Source of the DNA: Mactra quadrangularis
Lineage: Eukaryota; Mollusca; Bivalvia; Venerida; Mactridae
Length of the DNA stretch: 64,000 nt
Direction: 5' to 3'
Assembly: GCA_025267735.1 (NCBI GenBank)
Contig: CM046304.1
Location: 8,246,001 to 8,310,000, forward strand
The position numbers and the translations under genes are program-made. The stretch's first letter is position 1. The number at the start of each line of letters is the position of its first letter. Under the pieces are notes generated by a model. That model saw nothing but the letters and a program-made list of their open reading frames with translations, was not told the origin of the DNA and searched no databases. Positions 9,332-22,756 of this stretch are shown piece after piece.

Positions 9332-10839
9332 GTAAGTATCTAACTAAAATCATTGAACGAATATCGCAAATGTTATCATCAGTTCAAAGTTTGACAAATA
9401 TCCTAAGCATATGTGGCCTTACTTTACGACTTATGTGTCTAATTAACAAATGTTCGTCGATCGTTGACATAAGACATTTTCATTGATCTAATTGCGTCCT
9501 TTTATCATTTCTGTGACGGTATAGGTATATTTGTGGCATTATCATTTTATGTTGCTCAATAATCAACGCTTGTAGCTATATATCATGCTTAATCTAACAC
9601 AATCTATTTAGCTTACCTGACCCACGTGGGTCAAGTTAGAAAACACCCAAAGATATTAAGAGAAATCATAGAATATTTTGAAAAGTAATTTATCAGATGT
9701 CTGTTGCAAACACAATTATAATAATTAAGTGAAAACTAGGAAAATTGGAACTGAAAATTTTGCCTACTTCTCCCTTTAATGTTAAACCTCATTCAGTTAT
9801 TTAGGCCTATATTTCATACAGTTCTGTGCACCTTTTCACAAAAAATCGTACGATAAAATTATCGCAAGTCAAAAGCAAGAAACTTTTATAATACGGTCAT
9901 TTTTTGGCCAATAAATTTCAATTATTTTTGAATAAGGGACTTTAGTCAGTGATTTCCCTTTGCTTACTCTTTACATAGCTAAGTCCATCAGTTGGGGCAC
10001 ATTCTACAAGGAAATCGCTAGCTAGCGCTTCGTCCCCTGGTACCCTTGATTTGGTGTCACATAGTTATTACTTTATTACTTAGTTATACCTAACATATGA
10101 GACTAATTTAAAAGTTGAGATGCATGAATTTGGCACCCAAACTGAATAACTAAGTATAGTTGTGACTTATAAAGTACTTTCTAGCATACAGTAATGGTTT
10201 CAAAATACGTTAAGTATATTATTTGAAGATCTAGATCTTTAAATATCCAGTGCGGTACTGTATATCTAGTTGGAATGTGAAATCACACTACTTTTGTTTC
10301 TAAGACACAGTAACCCAAAGTTCTAAGAACCCTTGATCGACAGGGGCGGCTCTATGATTTCTTAACGAAGGGTCCGACGTACCGATTTCATGGAAAGGGT
10401 CATGCCCCCTCGGTTCTTTTGCAAATAAAACAACTGAAAAGACATAGAGGTCGTCACGGAGTAAAAACAATTTATACACACATATGGCGACCGCCCATGG
10501 AAGAATTATCAGACCAAAAAAAAATTTCGTACTTTTTATGCTATAAAAATCCCAATTTTGTCTACGTTTCCTCTGTAAGTTTTTTTCTAAAAGCGCTTGA
10601 TGATTTTGTAAATGTAAATTGTAACTCCAAATTCCATCGGTATCCGTCATTGTCAGCCTTGGCCGATCAATCGTTTACTTGTAACTAAACCCTTAGGTAT
10701 GTGGCACAGGAATTTTCAAGTTTCGAATTCAACTCATTGAGAACTTTGTGATGATTCATTATATAGCGACATTCTTAGCTTTATGGTGCTAATGATTAGA
10801 TTGCGTATACATGTATAACTCTATACATGTATAAAACTT

Positions 10840-11050
10840 GTGACCCCTGGGCCAGTAGTATAAATAACACGGAAGCATAGTTAAACAATCTATTTAGAGG
10901 ACATTAAGCTGGTGTCATTATCAAATACAAAATACTACAGGCGCTTTAATTTTAGACAAGTAGATTTTTAAGGTTTCCTTATTCAAAACTGTTGACCCCT
11001 GGATGATGCAAATATTGACCTCAAGGTCATAATTTCAACTAGTTTAATAT
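10840..11050. repeat. Dispersed 'gacccctgg' repeat remnants
   Basis: 'acttgtgacccctgggcca' near 10843 and 'ctgttgacccctggatgatgcaaatattgacctcaaggtc' near 10988 belong to the same family as the repeat at 7085-7400. Intronic. Confidence 0.35.
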
Positions 11051-11129
11051 GTCTATGGTTGGATTTCTTGGATTTCACCCATATTTTCAATGTCAATTTG
11101 ACACAATCTAGCATACATAACCTTTTTGT

Positions 11130-11310
11130 GCCGCCCGGCTAGCTCAGTTGGTAGCACGCAAGTCTACTGATCGAGGGTCGTGGGTTCGATTCCCGGGCGG
11201 GGCATACTTTCCAGGAGGAGCGAGAAGGTTGACTGACCGCCGTTAAATGACCTATATAATGTGTTGCTACGGCATTAAACTCAACAAACAAACAAACAAA
11301 AAAACAAAAA
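11130..11310 (+). mobile_element. tRNA-derived SINE with Meta/V-type tail
   Basis: A tRNA-like head (11130-11205) has complementary ends (CCGCCC / GGGCGG), an A box (TAGCTCAGTTGG) and a B box (GGGTTCGATTC), but the anticodon region is scrambled. The 3' part has the conserved SINE tail (gaccgccgttaaatgaccta ... tgctacggcattaaac) followed by a CAAA-rich tail. The same family is present on the minus strand at 39901-40215, where the target duplication is clear. Not a functional tRNA gene. Confidence 0.8.
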
Positions 11311-11794
11311 TAATTTGTAAATCATTCAATTTGTTTGAAAATCAAGGTAAGTATTGTTTGGGTCCGGAACTATCTAAATTTCAAACCTCATGTAAATATC
11401 TTAATTATTAAGAAAGATATCAGATAAAATATTTTATTTTCATGACATAGAATTTCAATAATAAAGTCAGAGAATTCCAACTGATAATACCTTCTTGCCA
11501 ATTGGATCGCTTATGATTTTATCAAGGAAAGATAACTGACTAAAATCTCTTATTATGTAGAATTTTGTATACATTTTGAATATCATATCATTAATTCTTA
11601 TGTTTATTATCCGTCTGACTTTGAACTGAAAAATCTATAAAAATTGACTTACAATAACATTTTTTTCGTATTTTATTTTTGTGTGAAAAGGCATACTTGT
11701 ATTTAAAACATCCATCAAATAGCCCTAGTTACAATTGTATAAAAGACTGATGCTACATTGATCTGTTTCTAAACAAACTGTGTTGTTATTTTAG

Positions 11795-11867
11795 TTTCAT
11801 CTACAGAAAATAGAGAAATTTTGTGAAAGTGAAGGAATACCAAAATGGAAGATACGTCAACATACTG
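11795..11867 (+). CDS. Hv1-like voltage sensor, cytoplasmic exon
   Basis: A 73-nt exon between acceptor gttgttattttag and donor GTAGGA, entering in phase 0 and leaving in phase 1. It encodes FHLQKIEKFCESEGIPKWKIRQHT. The first half continues the Leu/Ile-Glu-Lys coiled-coil pattern. Phase fits both the previous exon and the exon at 40441, 28.6 kb downstream. A further unseen exon in that intron is possible. Confidence 0.65.
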
Positions 11868-13545
11868 GTAGGAATAGTTATATATATCTTTACATCTTTA
11901 TTTGACAGAAGAATTGCATTACATATATGTCTTTGACCGTTTATAACATTCAAGACAAAGATTATACACATTTATGACAGATATATCGAGGGATCGACTA
12001 ACACTATTGTAACTCGTTTTTTTTTCAACTGGAGTTACATTTAAGTGATCAGTTCAGCCCACGATATATAACAAATATGTATTAAATATTATAAACGGTG
12101 CAAGACAGTGTTATAATACAACAATATATAATAGAAGAAACCGTAATGAAAAGTTTAATGAACAATTTGGATAATGGTTGTTTTATAAATTTGGCAATAT
12201 TAATACAATCAACACAATACGTCTGAAAGTCCAGTGACTACTTGTATAGTCTGTTTTAGGATAAACCAATCCATGGTTATTCATGAAAAAAAGAGAATTT
12301 GAGTAAATTAAAAATCAGCATTTATTAGCTTATCAACATTCGATTAAAGGCATGTTACAAGAATAATCTTTAATTGAAGTAAAATTAATTGCGAAAGGCA
12401 TGATCAGTTTTTCTCATAATGTCATTTGTCCAAGAAATTAAGAAGGGCGCTAAACAAGTAGTGCACATTTAAAGAACTCATGGTATTATGCCGTGTGTAC
12501 ATATTAAATCAAAATCCCAATGCACGACAGCGCTCTTAACGCTTTGATTCTTGTCGTATACAAAGAGAGTTTACTTCGTACATACGTGTATTGTATTTTA
12601 TTATACGGTGTATGCTGTTAGCTCTTTTTGTTCAGTATACATTTTCGTATGTATTGCAATGTGTTAAAAGTTTAACCATTGTCTATTCCTTTAACTATCA
12701 TATCTCAATTTCAGCCACTAGTCAACAACAGTATCTTAATGTCATTTTAATCAATTTCATACCAATCCCGCATTTATATTTATGTACACCTTAAACTATG
12801 GATTATTTACTATGTACCTGATTTCCTTACTTATACAATAATTTCTGTAACTTTGTATGTTATTCATATTTACTTCCACAAAATGTATTTATATCATAAA
12901 CCATCAACCTCGCCCATTATTCTCTAAAAATCTGTTTCATTATAATACATTATTAATCTACATTTTTGTATTATTAAGTTACCTAAGCTATCCAGTGCGA
13001 AAAAAATGTCCATCTTCTCATTCTACGCACTAATTGGTACAAACACATATGTCTAATTATTTGTATTCTTAACAAATTTCTCACTAAACACGACTTTTTT
13101 ATTTCTCAATTAAATTTCTCAATTTCTTCATTAGTTCATAATCATTTGAAATATTGATTTAATCAAACTTCTTAATATATGAATGGGATACCTTCCCAAA
13201 TCATTCAATAATTTAAAAGATGGTGTGTCACCTATCTTTAATAAGATTTTAGCTCCTTTTTAGAGTCTCCAAACCTAAACCTCCATAGCCTTCCCACCAT
13301 ATTCTTTTGTTTAGTCCTTAAATTAAAATATTATCTGATTTTTTGTCTTTAAATGCGTAAATATCTTTTTTGGTATAGATTAACCAAAACACACCATATA
13401 TCTTGACCTGCTTAACATTAACTTAAATTATAAATAAAAATACGTCAGCTATATTAACTACCTTCTCTAATTGTTAACATTATATAAAATTGCTTATTTT
13501 TACATGCATGTTTTAAATAATTATCACATATTATTCATTAAAAAC
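11868..13545. other. Start of the long final intron, AT-rich
   Basis: Very AT-rich DNA without coding signal, recognisable repeat or RNA gene on either strand. It forms the left end of the 28.6-kb intron 11868-40440. Confidence 0.5.
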
Positions 13546-13548
13546 TTG

Positions 13549-13730
13549 CCACAATATTTCAATCGCATATTCATTCAATAAATTCAAAAGTTGCCACAAA
13601 TGTTCACAGTTGTGATCTTAAGGCCACACATCTATGTTTAACAAAGAGTTGGCAACATTAAATTCTCTTAAAATAGTTGCCACAAATATTCACATAGTTA
13701 GCACGAGAAAAAGGCCACCATAGATTATGT
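13549..13730. repeat. Cluster of TTGCCACAA motifs
   Basis: CTTGCCACAATATTTCA, GTTGCCACAAATGTTCA and GTTGCCACAAATATTCA occur within about 150 bp, with partial copies (aaggccaca, gttggcaac, aaggccacc). The pattern is like the larger motif tracts: a short conserved word in unrelated AT-rich DNA. Confidence 0.45.
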
Positions 13731-14021
13731 ACCCTGAAAAACATTGGTACTATTAATTGAAAAGTAAAAGAAAATTGATAATGTGAAACTTAGCTATATA
13801 ATGAATGTCACACATCATTGAATGTCTAACAGACAATGTTATGAAATAAATTGACAACCACCAAAATAAATCACAAACAATCTCGTGTTTTTGCGACAGC
13901 GAGGTGGGCATTAAATAAACTTGCCTTGATTAGTAAATTTAATTACTGAATATAAAAACTTAAATTATTTACAATCATGTTAAGGAACGTTTTTTATACA
14001 TTTAAATCAATGTATTATTTA

Positions 14022-14842
<821 letters not shown>

Positions 14843-15144
14843 ATGTGCTCGAACATCTACGTCTATTTATACTATTGCAAACACTCAATCAGTAAACCAG
14901 ACTGTCAATGTAAAACATGCCAATCAAAATTTTGAAATTCAATATAAAATAAAAGTTTATATTACTGCAACCGAATTTTCGATTATGAAGTGTGTTCCAG
15001 GGTCCGAATTGCTACACTTCTTTTCGTGTATGGATGAATATAAAGTATACAAGCATTTTCAGCGACCTGCCCGTTTTATTCTTCTGTTTGACCAATTCTA
15101 CAAGCCGTTAAGGCAGTCCCAATTTTAAAAGAATGACATTTATT

Positions 15145-15166
15145 ATCAACGCACCTGTGCGTTGAT
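15145..15166. other. Short perfect hairpin
   Basis: ATCAACGCAC and GTGCGTTGAT are perfect complements around a 2-bp centre. No terminator or RNA gene context; purpose unknown. Confidence 0.4.
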
Positions 15167-15386
15167 ATAAACAATTATCAAGATTTGAGCATTTTGTAGT
15201 CGACACCGGTTGTCTTAAGCCAATCAAAACTATGCATTTGAGGTCACATGATAAGAAAATGGCCGTCAAAACGTAAAAAAGGGGTGTGATAATGGACTCG
15301 TCTAGTTGTTGACTATAATCAAGCTAGCGCATAGTCAATAGCGGGCATTAGCGGATGTTTAGGAAGGCTGCACACTACTAAATATT

Positions 15387-16635
15387 TTAGCGGACGGCGG
15401 AACGATTTACCACATACTCCCCATACTTATTGTATGTTTAGGAAGGCTACACGCCACTAAATATTTTAGTGGACATAAACATTTTCACGCAAGTATTTTT
15501 GATCGGAAATAAGTAAAATTTACAAAGATAACTAATGAATAGTAAATAGAATTGTTCATCGAAATCAATATGTATTTTATATTCATAACATCCGCCCCGT
15601 TAGCAAATGAATATTAACCACAAAATATATACATCTATGGAGACGAAATCAAACACGGCTGAGCGTTGATTTCAAGCATTTTTGGAAATGCTAATACTTG
15701 TACTTGACATAATCAACTTTAATTTCACGGCGTCTCAACGCCGTGATATTGTGATGGGTAGATTTTGCTAGCAATGGGCAAAAGTCACGTGACATAAATC
15801 CTTTCGATTTCTACTGACGACATTTCATTGATTTTTTAAGGCAGTCATAGTACAGTCCATTACCGTTAAAAGTTACATAGAAAAAGCATTTTGTAGGGAA
15901 CCATAAAAACAATATTTCTATCAACAGTGCAACACACGAAAAAAATCAGGGGTTTATATCAACACATTTCCGCAAATCCTTACGACTCACATGAAAAGGA
16001 GTAGGGTATATTTTCCGGACCAACGGACTACGGACTAGCGGGCCAGTATAGTATACGGAAACAGCATAACAAATATAGGTATCATAATGTGTGTATAGTA
16101 GATATAGTAGAAATTTGCCAATATTTTATTTGAAAAGATAAAATTGATAGAGTTTTGGGAAATTACATTTGATATTTATTCAAATGTAAATATATAAATA
16201 CCAATATCGAAATTATTTCTAAGGAAAAAGTTTGCAGATTTCAACTATAAAAAGAATCGTCGACTGCTTCATTACGTATCATTGTTGTAAATATTACGTA
16301 TTTCAACTGTTAGAGACTTTATCATTTGAAAACAAATTTGATAGGATTCAAATGTAATGTTTTAATAATATACCTTTTTGTCCTTTTTAGCGGACTGTAT
16401 AAATAAAGAAGCCTAATCGTGTGACATTGACTTTTATTGAGTTCTATTGACAATCTTTTCAAACTATGATTAACTGTAGCGGACCAGTTAATTCAAAGAG
16501 CGTAAGAGTTACGGACCAGGTTATAGATCGAGCAGATGTAAGATTTTTTGCGGACTTTTTTAATTATGAAGAGTTTCGTACTATATAAAAATTGACGAAC
16601 TATTGACCTGAGGTTTCACTGCAGCGGACCAGGTA
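15387..16635 (+). repeat. Tract 2: dispersed AGCGGACCAG motif
   Basis: TTAGCGGAC at 15387, a TTAGTGGAC variant near 15467, a triplet of (A/C)GGAC(C/T) near 16015-16040, TTTAGCGGAC at 16386, GTAGCGGACCAGTTAA at 16476, TTACGGACCAGG at 16510, TTGCGGAC at about 16548, and CAGCGGACCAGGTAA at about 16622. All copies are in plus orientation. 'Aggaaggct.cac..ctaaatattttag.ggac' is also directly repeated near 15361 and 15429. The rest is AT-rich and non-coding. Confidence 0.6.
15725..15746. other. Strong hairpin TCACGGCGT/ACGCCGTGA
   Basis: A 9-bp perfect stem with a 4-base loop (ctca), conspicuously GC-rich for its surroundings. It lies inside tract 2. Possibly an element terminus or recognition site; unknown. 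Confidence 0.4.
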
Positions 16636-17765
16636 ATTTTAAGAGAGTAAAAATGACAGACATTTACACCTAGGTGAAAAGCTCGCCGGTTTTTAATTTG
16701 TTCGAACGGATTATGTTTTCTCGTGTCCGAGTAAATTTTTCCAACGTGCACTTAATCCTGCCTGTAACACTCGAGAGAAGGTTTGGCAGTATAAAGAGAT
16801 AAAATATTTTGTAAAGCTAATCAACATCCTACTGCTTCTGGACAGTTCGGTATGGGCTAATCTGTGGACGAACTATCTAATATTATGACACACCTAAAAA
16901 GTTACGCAAACGTCTTAAACCGGTTACGTCATGTTTTGTTCTTGGGAAGTAGCTGTTGCGGTTAAAAGGCCTCTTTTTATGTACTTTGATTTTCAATTTG
17001 ACCGGAGACCAACGATCGCCCCTTATACTGATCACTATTGGGAACCAAAAGGACAGATCCGCAATGTAAGGAGCACTTGACTGAACAGAAGCGATATGTC
17101 ATGTAAATAGCTTCTGTTCTGAAAAACTATGTTTTCCCTTTTGCCGATCTTTTTAAGCATCATGCAAATACGAATTACTGGAAATAAATCCAACAGAAAC
17201 CAAACATCCTGTCCGCATAAAGATGGTGTCTAGATCCAGACCATTCTCGTACCCCAAGGTTATCAAGATTGTCGATCTAACTAGAGAATGTTACTAGGCT
17301 CTGGGAACGAGAATGTCACATATGAACAGGAAAACGTTTTATTACAAGATACCATTTTATTCCTGAAAAACCTTCACATGACAATTCAATATAATGCTTT
17401 TTTGAGTAACCTTTAGATTATACTTAATTATTCTTTTTTTGTTTGCCGTGACAATCACTTTGCTGCATTTCGCAGCAATTTTTTACTTGTTAGATATAGA
17501 GCTTAGTAAATATTTGAATTAAAACGTGTCAATGGGGATTCATTATAATGACAAAATAAAAGGCCGTCTATTTTAGATCTCACATCAAAGTTATTGGCCA
17601 CGTTCGCTTCCGGAGAAATATGTAAGCCATATTTTATTAGTTTTATATAAATGACGTCACATTCTGATCCGCTTTTGAATACCGCTAATGGATTAGTATT
17701 ATATTATCCGCATCAATCTTGATATCATTGTAAGTTACAATTTTGTTCACGTAACATTTTAATGA
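16636..17765. other. Intronic DNA, nothing recognised
   Basis: No coding, RNA or clear repeat signal on either strand. Slightly higher GC than the surroundings at 16850-17330. Confidence 0.4.
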
Positions 17766-18410
17766 TACTTAGGTGTGTAAGGGACAAAATAGGGTTGAAT
17801 TGTGCAAATTGTGATTAAAGCACCAAACTTTCAGGAAATCAACCTTAAGGTGTTAACCTTAGAAAAAAGCCAGGAGACAACCATGAGAGGCCCTATTAAC
17901 GAAAATATGGGGCCCTAAAGGGGGTCACCCATAACAATTGATATCATTGCATAGCACTATGTAAAAATCTTTTATTTATACATCAACTCAATATATTAAA
18001 TTTCTTTCGCTCAAGATGAGTACAAATAAGTCAGTTAATGATTTTGAATATTTAACATGATAATTTCAATCGTTATTGAGGCCCAATAAAGGGATTTTAT
18101 GGACAGCAAATAGAAAAAAAAACTACCAGTACATTTTCTCTTTTTATTTTTACATTCCTTAAAGTATTTTGAATGGGTAATTTTTGTGGCTATAGCTATG
18201 GTGTCTTTTCATTGAAATAAATTGCAAAACAAAGTATGATTACATGAGGCCAAAACAAGAGGAAACTAATAAAAAAATATTGAATATCTAATTTGCTGTA
18301 TTGATTATATGTAGGATTCAGAAATTGTATCAGTAACATTAAATCTATTTTGTACATTTAAAATAACATGATTCTTTATATCATTTTGAGTGATGCACCT
18401 CAGCAAAAAC
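17766..18410 (+). repeat. Interspersed repeat 'aggccctattaac', copy 1
   Basis: Begins near 'gattaaagcaccaaa' and contains 'gagaggccctattaac.aaaat.tggggcccta' and 'gatgagtacaa'. It matches 23288-23760 in direct orientation (estimated by eye at about 75-80% identity) and the complement of 32798-32945. 'accaggaga', the start of the conserved part, reappears at 18409 immediately before the LINE. This suggests two tandem copies, the second split by later insertions. Confidence 0.6.
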
Positions 18411-18770
18411 CAGGAGATATACAAGTTTTTACAAGTTTACAAGTTTATTCATATTAACACCGGAAGGTCTTAGACCCAAGCGGCAAATACAAGTACATTG
18501 ACATGTCAGTACAATTAATTATTACAACAGAACAGAATACAATATTTCTAACTTATATATACATAGTGCAATAGTAAGATAGTACATGTATCGGATTACA
18601 ATAAATGGACACATCAATATATATCTATAAGGTATAGGTTTTAGTTTCAAAAAGAAACAATTACAAGACAAAAAGATAATCGGCTATATCAGGACCCATT
18701 ATTGAAAGTATTATAGCAATAAATATTGCGTAAGAACTACTCTAGTAAATCCGATCATCTTTGTATACAG

Positions 18771-19310
18771 ACTCATAGGTATACATCCAATTTTAAATAT
18801 AGGCATACAAAGTCAATGGAATAATGAAAGTCACTCATAGGTATACATCCAATTTTAAATATAGGCATACAAAGTCAATGGAATAATGAAAGTCACTCAT
18901 AGGTATACATCCAATTTTAAATATAGGCATACAAAGTCAATGGAATAATGAAAGTCACTCATAGGTATACATCCAATTTTAAATATAGGCATACAAAGTC
19001 AATGGAATAATGAAAGTCACTCATAGGTATACATCCAATTTTAAATATAGGCATACAAAGTCAATGGAATAATGAAAGTCACTCATAGGTATACATTCAA
19101 TTTTAAATATAGGCATACAAAGTCAATGGAATAATGAAAGTCACTCATAGATATACATCCAATTTTAAATATAGGCATACAAAGTCAATGGAATAATGAA
19201 AGTCACTCATAGGTATACATCCAATTTTAAATATAGGCATACAAAGTCAATGGAATAATGAAAGTCACTCATAGGAATACATTCAATTTTAAATATAGGC
19301 ATGCAAAGTC
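18771..19310 (-). repeat. 62-bp tandem repeat in the LINE 3' UTR
   Basis: Unit starts at 18771, 18833, 18895, 18957, 19019, 19081, 19143, 19205 and 19267 (the last partial), exactly 62 bp apart. Copies are nearly identical, with single-base changes at the sixth, seventh and ninth. There are no unique spacers, so this is not CRISPR-like. Confidence 0.95.
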
Positions 19311-19385
19311 GTACATACATCGAGTAATGATTTACTGAGGAACAATTATTTGCTGTACTAAAGTATAAACATATTTTTAAACATC

Positions 19386-20230
19386 TTAAGCATATATAAA
19401 GGAGTTTCTAAATTCGAAAGCTTTTTGTATATAAGTACCAAGCTTAATAATTAAATCTTTATTTTCAGTATTAGTAAGTTCAATCAATTTAAACATGCTA
19501 GGGTTATTACGATAATATGTAGGAATATAAATATTTCTTAATTCGGAATATAATTTACATTCTAAAATGAAATGAAACTCGTCTTCTAATACATGACAAA
19601 TGGTACAGAGACGTTCATTAATTGGTGTGGATCTTGGTTTGTTCCATCTACCGGTTTCAATGTGTAATCTATGGGAGGACAATCTAAGTCTAGCCATACT
19701 ATATCTAACTTTTGTAATGTTTAAAATGTTAAGATATGGCTGAAATCTAAAATTTGATATATTCTTGTAGAATAACGCTCTACTAGAATTAGCCAATCTA
19801 CTGTTCCAATTTTGTATGAAATTATCATTTAGTCTTTGTTTGACACAGCATAAAAATATATCAATATTACCAATATCTTGAAAAAAACCATGCATCATAA
19901 AAACCAAGGTTGCACAAAAATGATTTCAACAAAGAACACCAATTAGGTTTATTGGGGGTACAAATCTGTATCCAATTTTAACATGTTATATACTTTTCTA
20001 TTAAATCTATTTTTATCCGTTTGTAATATTTTTACCCAATATTTTACTATGTTAAAATAGCGAATTGTTTGAAAATTAAACCTCCCTAATTCCCCGTAGA
20101 TAAAATCATTTTGAGTATTCATTTTTACACCGAGTAATCTTTTACAGAATTGTAAATGAATTCGTTCTATAGAATTTCCTTGTACAAAACTCCAAACTTG
20201 GCTAGCATAGTTAAGAACAGGTGATATCAA
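19386..20230 (-). pseudogene. LINE ORF2 C-terminal region, broken
   Basis: Two fragments. 20230-19949 begins MISPVLNYASQVWSFVQGNS, the post-RT 'thumb' region typical of LINE ORF2. 19907-19386 contains RLRLSSHRLHIETGRW and a CTICHVLEDEFHFILEC zinc-knuckle motif (C-x2-C-x7-H-x4-C), and ends with a stop. A frameshift and stop codons separate the two, and another break lies between 20257 and 20230. Confidence 0.8.
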
Positions 20231-20256
20231 TTTATCAAATAGATCTAATTTATGTT

Positions 20257-21393
20257 TTATAGAAATGTCTGTATATTGTATAAATATTTGTTCATTTTAA
20301 AAATACCTTTTAAAGCTTGGCCAGCCAAAACATTTTGAGCATTAGAGAACGATCCCCCTGATGAGAATACTACACCAAGGTATGTAAATTGTTCAACAAT
20401 ATCTAGTTCTGTATCATTATAATAAAATTTAGTATTATCTGAAATCCTGCCCCCTTTTCTAAAGATCATAACCTTAGTTTTACTAGTATTAACGACTAAT
20501 TTCCATCTTTTGCAGTAATCTTCGAGAACGTTTAAACTTAGTTGTAGCTCGTCTCTACTATTAGCGAAAATAACAATATCATCAGCATATAAAATTAAAA
20601 ATATTTTTAACATATCAACTTCAATACCGGCAAGACCGTTACTAATAAACATATCCTCAATATCATTCAAAAACATAGCAAATAAGAAAGGCGAAATACA
20701 TTCCCCTTGTCTGACACCTAACATACAATCGAATTCGTCACTCAGTTCGTTATTTAATTTTACTCTAGATTTTACAGATGAATACATAGATTTCATAATG
20801 TTTAAAATACTACCCCTTATACCCAGTTTTATTAATTTTGCCCATAGATTATCCCTTGTTACATAATCAAAAGCTTTTGTGAAGTCAATAAATGCACAAA
20901 ATAACTGTTTGCCTGTATTAAGTACGTGATTTATAATCCCATGTAAAACAAAGATATTATCAACTGTTTCCAACTGTGATCGAAAACCCGCTTGCGCCTC
21001 AATATATACATTGTATTTTTCTGCCCAACCAGTCAAACGGTTATTAAGAATCCTGGTGAATAATTTGCCTAAAGTACTAAGTAACGTCACGCATCGAAAA
21101 TTGTTTACGTCATTTATGCTACCTCGTTTGTGTAGGGGTACAACAAAACCCACTGACCAACTTTTAGGAAAATATCCAATTTCAAAAATTTTATTAAAAA
21201 GAGATAATAGGTATTGAGACAAAGTATGCCTTCCGTGTATAAAAAATTCATTTAAAAACATATCAGGACCACCTGATTTATTACCGTTTAATTGTTTTAT
21301 AGCTTTAATAAGTTCGTTATGTTCAAAAGGAACATTTAATTCATCAAACATTACATTAAATTCATTTTTTTCATATCTTTCTATAAAATGCAA
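20257..21393 (-). pseudogene. LINE reverse transcriptase domain
   Basis: A continuous 378-codon frame, open a further 30 codons upstream of its first ATG. RT blocks in order: SGGPDMFLNEFF, FRCVTLLSTLGKLFTRIL, the QAGFRS block, CAFIDFTKAFD, GVRQGECISPFLFAMFLND, and the catalytic LYADDIVIF, then WKLVVNTSKTKVMIF. Catalytic YADD is intact. The frame is broken on both sides, so this domain alone could not support retrotransposition. Confidence 0.9.
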
Positions 21394-21496
21394 AATATCT
21401 TCGTCCGGCGTGAAAAATGGATCAGTTGGATTTTTTATAGATTTAAAATATTCTTCGAAATTATATAGTGGAACATTAGTTTGTTTTACATTCGCG

Positions 21497-22353
21497 TTAC
21501 TTTAACATATTCCAATACATTTTAGCGTTTTTAAATCTAGCCGCCTCAAGCTTTTTGGTCTGTAAATTATCATAGTCGGCCTTACGTTTACGTAAACATG
21601 TTTTAAAACTTGACCGTGCGCTAACCATATTTGCTCGGTTTAAATCATTTTTATCCGCTCTGTATACGTTAAGCTTTGCATAAAATATTTGTCTTTTAAT
21701 GACACATTCCTCATTAAACCAGGGTTGATGAACTGTGTTATTAGAACTATCACTGTTATTAGAACTATCACTTGAAGAAATATTATTTTTCAAAGTACGT
21801 TTAAAAGGTGAGGCAACGTTATCAATTATTTCAGAAAACTCAGAGATACAAGAATTAATATTTGCTGGACTGTTAGAGGTATGCGCGTTCATATCGCCAC
21901 ACAATACAAGATTAAAATCATTGTCATTATTAACGTTTAATTCAGTGATAAAATTTAATAACCTGTAAAAAGTATGGGTATCAACCATATCTTGTCTTGA
22001 ACTACCTTCAGGTATAACATAGCAAAGACAGAACAATAAATCATTAGAAAGACTAAGCATAGTACCATCAATCTTTATACATAAAATATCATCGTTACTT
22101 GTAAATACCAATGTATTCTTAGTCACATATGTGTCCCTTAGATAAACAACTAAACCCCCGAAGACCTTTTACCTGAACTATTGTTCTCAGTTCTATTTAA
22201 CACAAAACATTCGAAATTATCTACATGTAAGTCTGTTAGATCGTTGGTCCAAGTTTCTGTAAATAATATAATGTCATGATTGTTAAAAATCGATTTCAAT
22301 TCTGGAGTTAAAAGTTTGTTTGAGCGTCTGCTAACTAAACCTTGTACATCCAA
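21497..22353 (-). pseudogene. LINE apurinic-type endonuclease domain, frameshifted
   Basis: 22353-22150 carries the N-terminal motif DVQGLVSRRSNKL and ILFTETW. After a one-base frameshift near 22155 the domain continues at 22126 through LCGDMNAHTS. The terminal SDH block is absent: the text jumps to ISEFSEIIDNVASPF and then the linker HQPWFNEEC...YWNMLK. An internal deletion of the endonuclease C-terminus is inferred. Confidence 0.8.
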
Positions 22354-22389
22354 CAGTGCACAACGTAGCGTGACTTTCCTATCGTATTC

Positions 22390-22746
22390 CTATGTAGAAT
22401 TGTCTTTGGTCAGCTGATCAGGTGTATTCGGATTTGTAGGGGAAAACCCACTTTCTACGCTGACACTTCTATTTTTAGAACCTGGGAAAACCCGCGGACT
22501 ATCTTCACGAGTCTTACTGTTAGATTTTCTGCTGTATGGAGTCGATGATTGAGATCGTTTACGTGATCTCACATTCGATCTTGATGTCTGTGAGCGACCA
22601 CGTATTGGTCCACTATCTTGTGTTTGATTAATATTGGGATTGGTTGCATCACATTGCAAAACCTTAACACTCGTTTCATCAGATTGCACATTATTGACAA
22701 TATTTACATTTGCCTTCTTTTGCACGGGGTTGGGTTTAACAAACAC
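22390..22746 (-). pseudogene. LINE ORF1 C-terminal remnant
   Basis: A 118-codon frame rich in Ser, Arg, Lys and Asn (RGRSQTSRSNVRSRKRSQSS), ending just before the endonuclease frame. Composition suits the basic RNA-binding tail of a LINE ORF1 protein. The N-terminal half is missing because the MITE begins about 10 bp upstream. Confidence 0.55.
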
Positions 22747-22756
22747 AAATTCATTT

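Larger units (their letters stand above)
18419..22756 (-). mobile_element. Degenerate LINE (L2/CR1-like), minus strand
   Basis: A 4.3-kb non-LTR retrotransposon. In minus order: an ORF1 remnant (22746-22390), endonuclease (22353-21497), reverse transcriptase (about 21480-20257), and a C-terminal region with a CCHC-like knuckle (20230-19386). A 3' UTR follows with nine 62-bp repeats (19310-18771), then a conserved 3' end (gggtctaagaccttccgg) and an (ACTTGTAAA)n tail at 18450-18419. Coding parts are split by several frameshifts, so the copy is dead. The 5' end abuts a MITE. Clade is assigned by motif style only. Confidence 0.85.

Noticed and set aside
11130..11205. Functional tRNA gene
   Set aside because: A and B boxes are present, but the anticodon arm is scrambled, and a SINE tail with A-rich end follows; sister copies have target duplications.
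18771..19310. CRISPR-like array
   Set aside because: Units are contiguous 62-bp repeats with no unique spacers, in a eukaryotic LINE 3' UTR.
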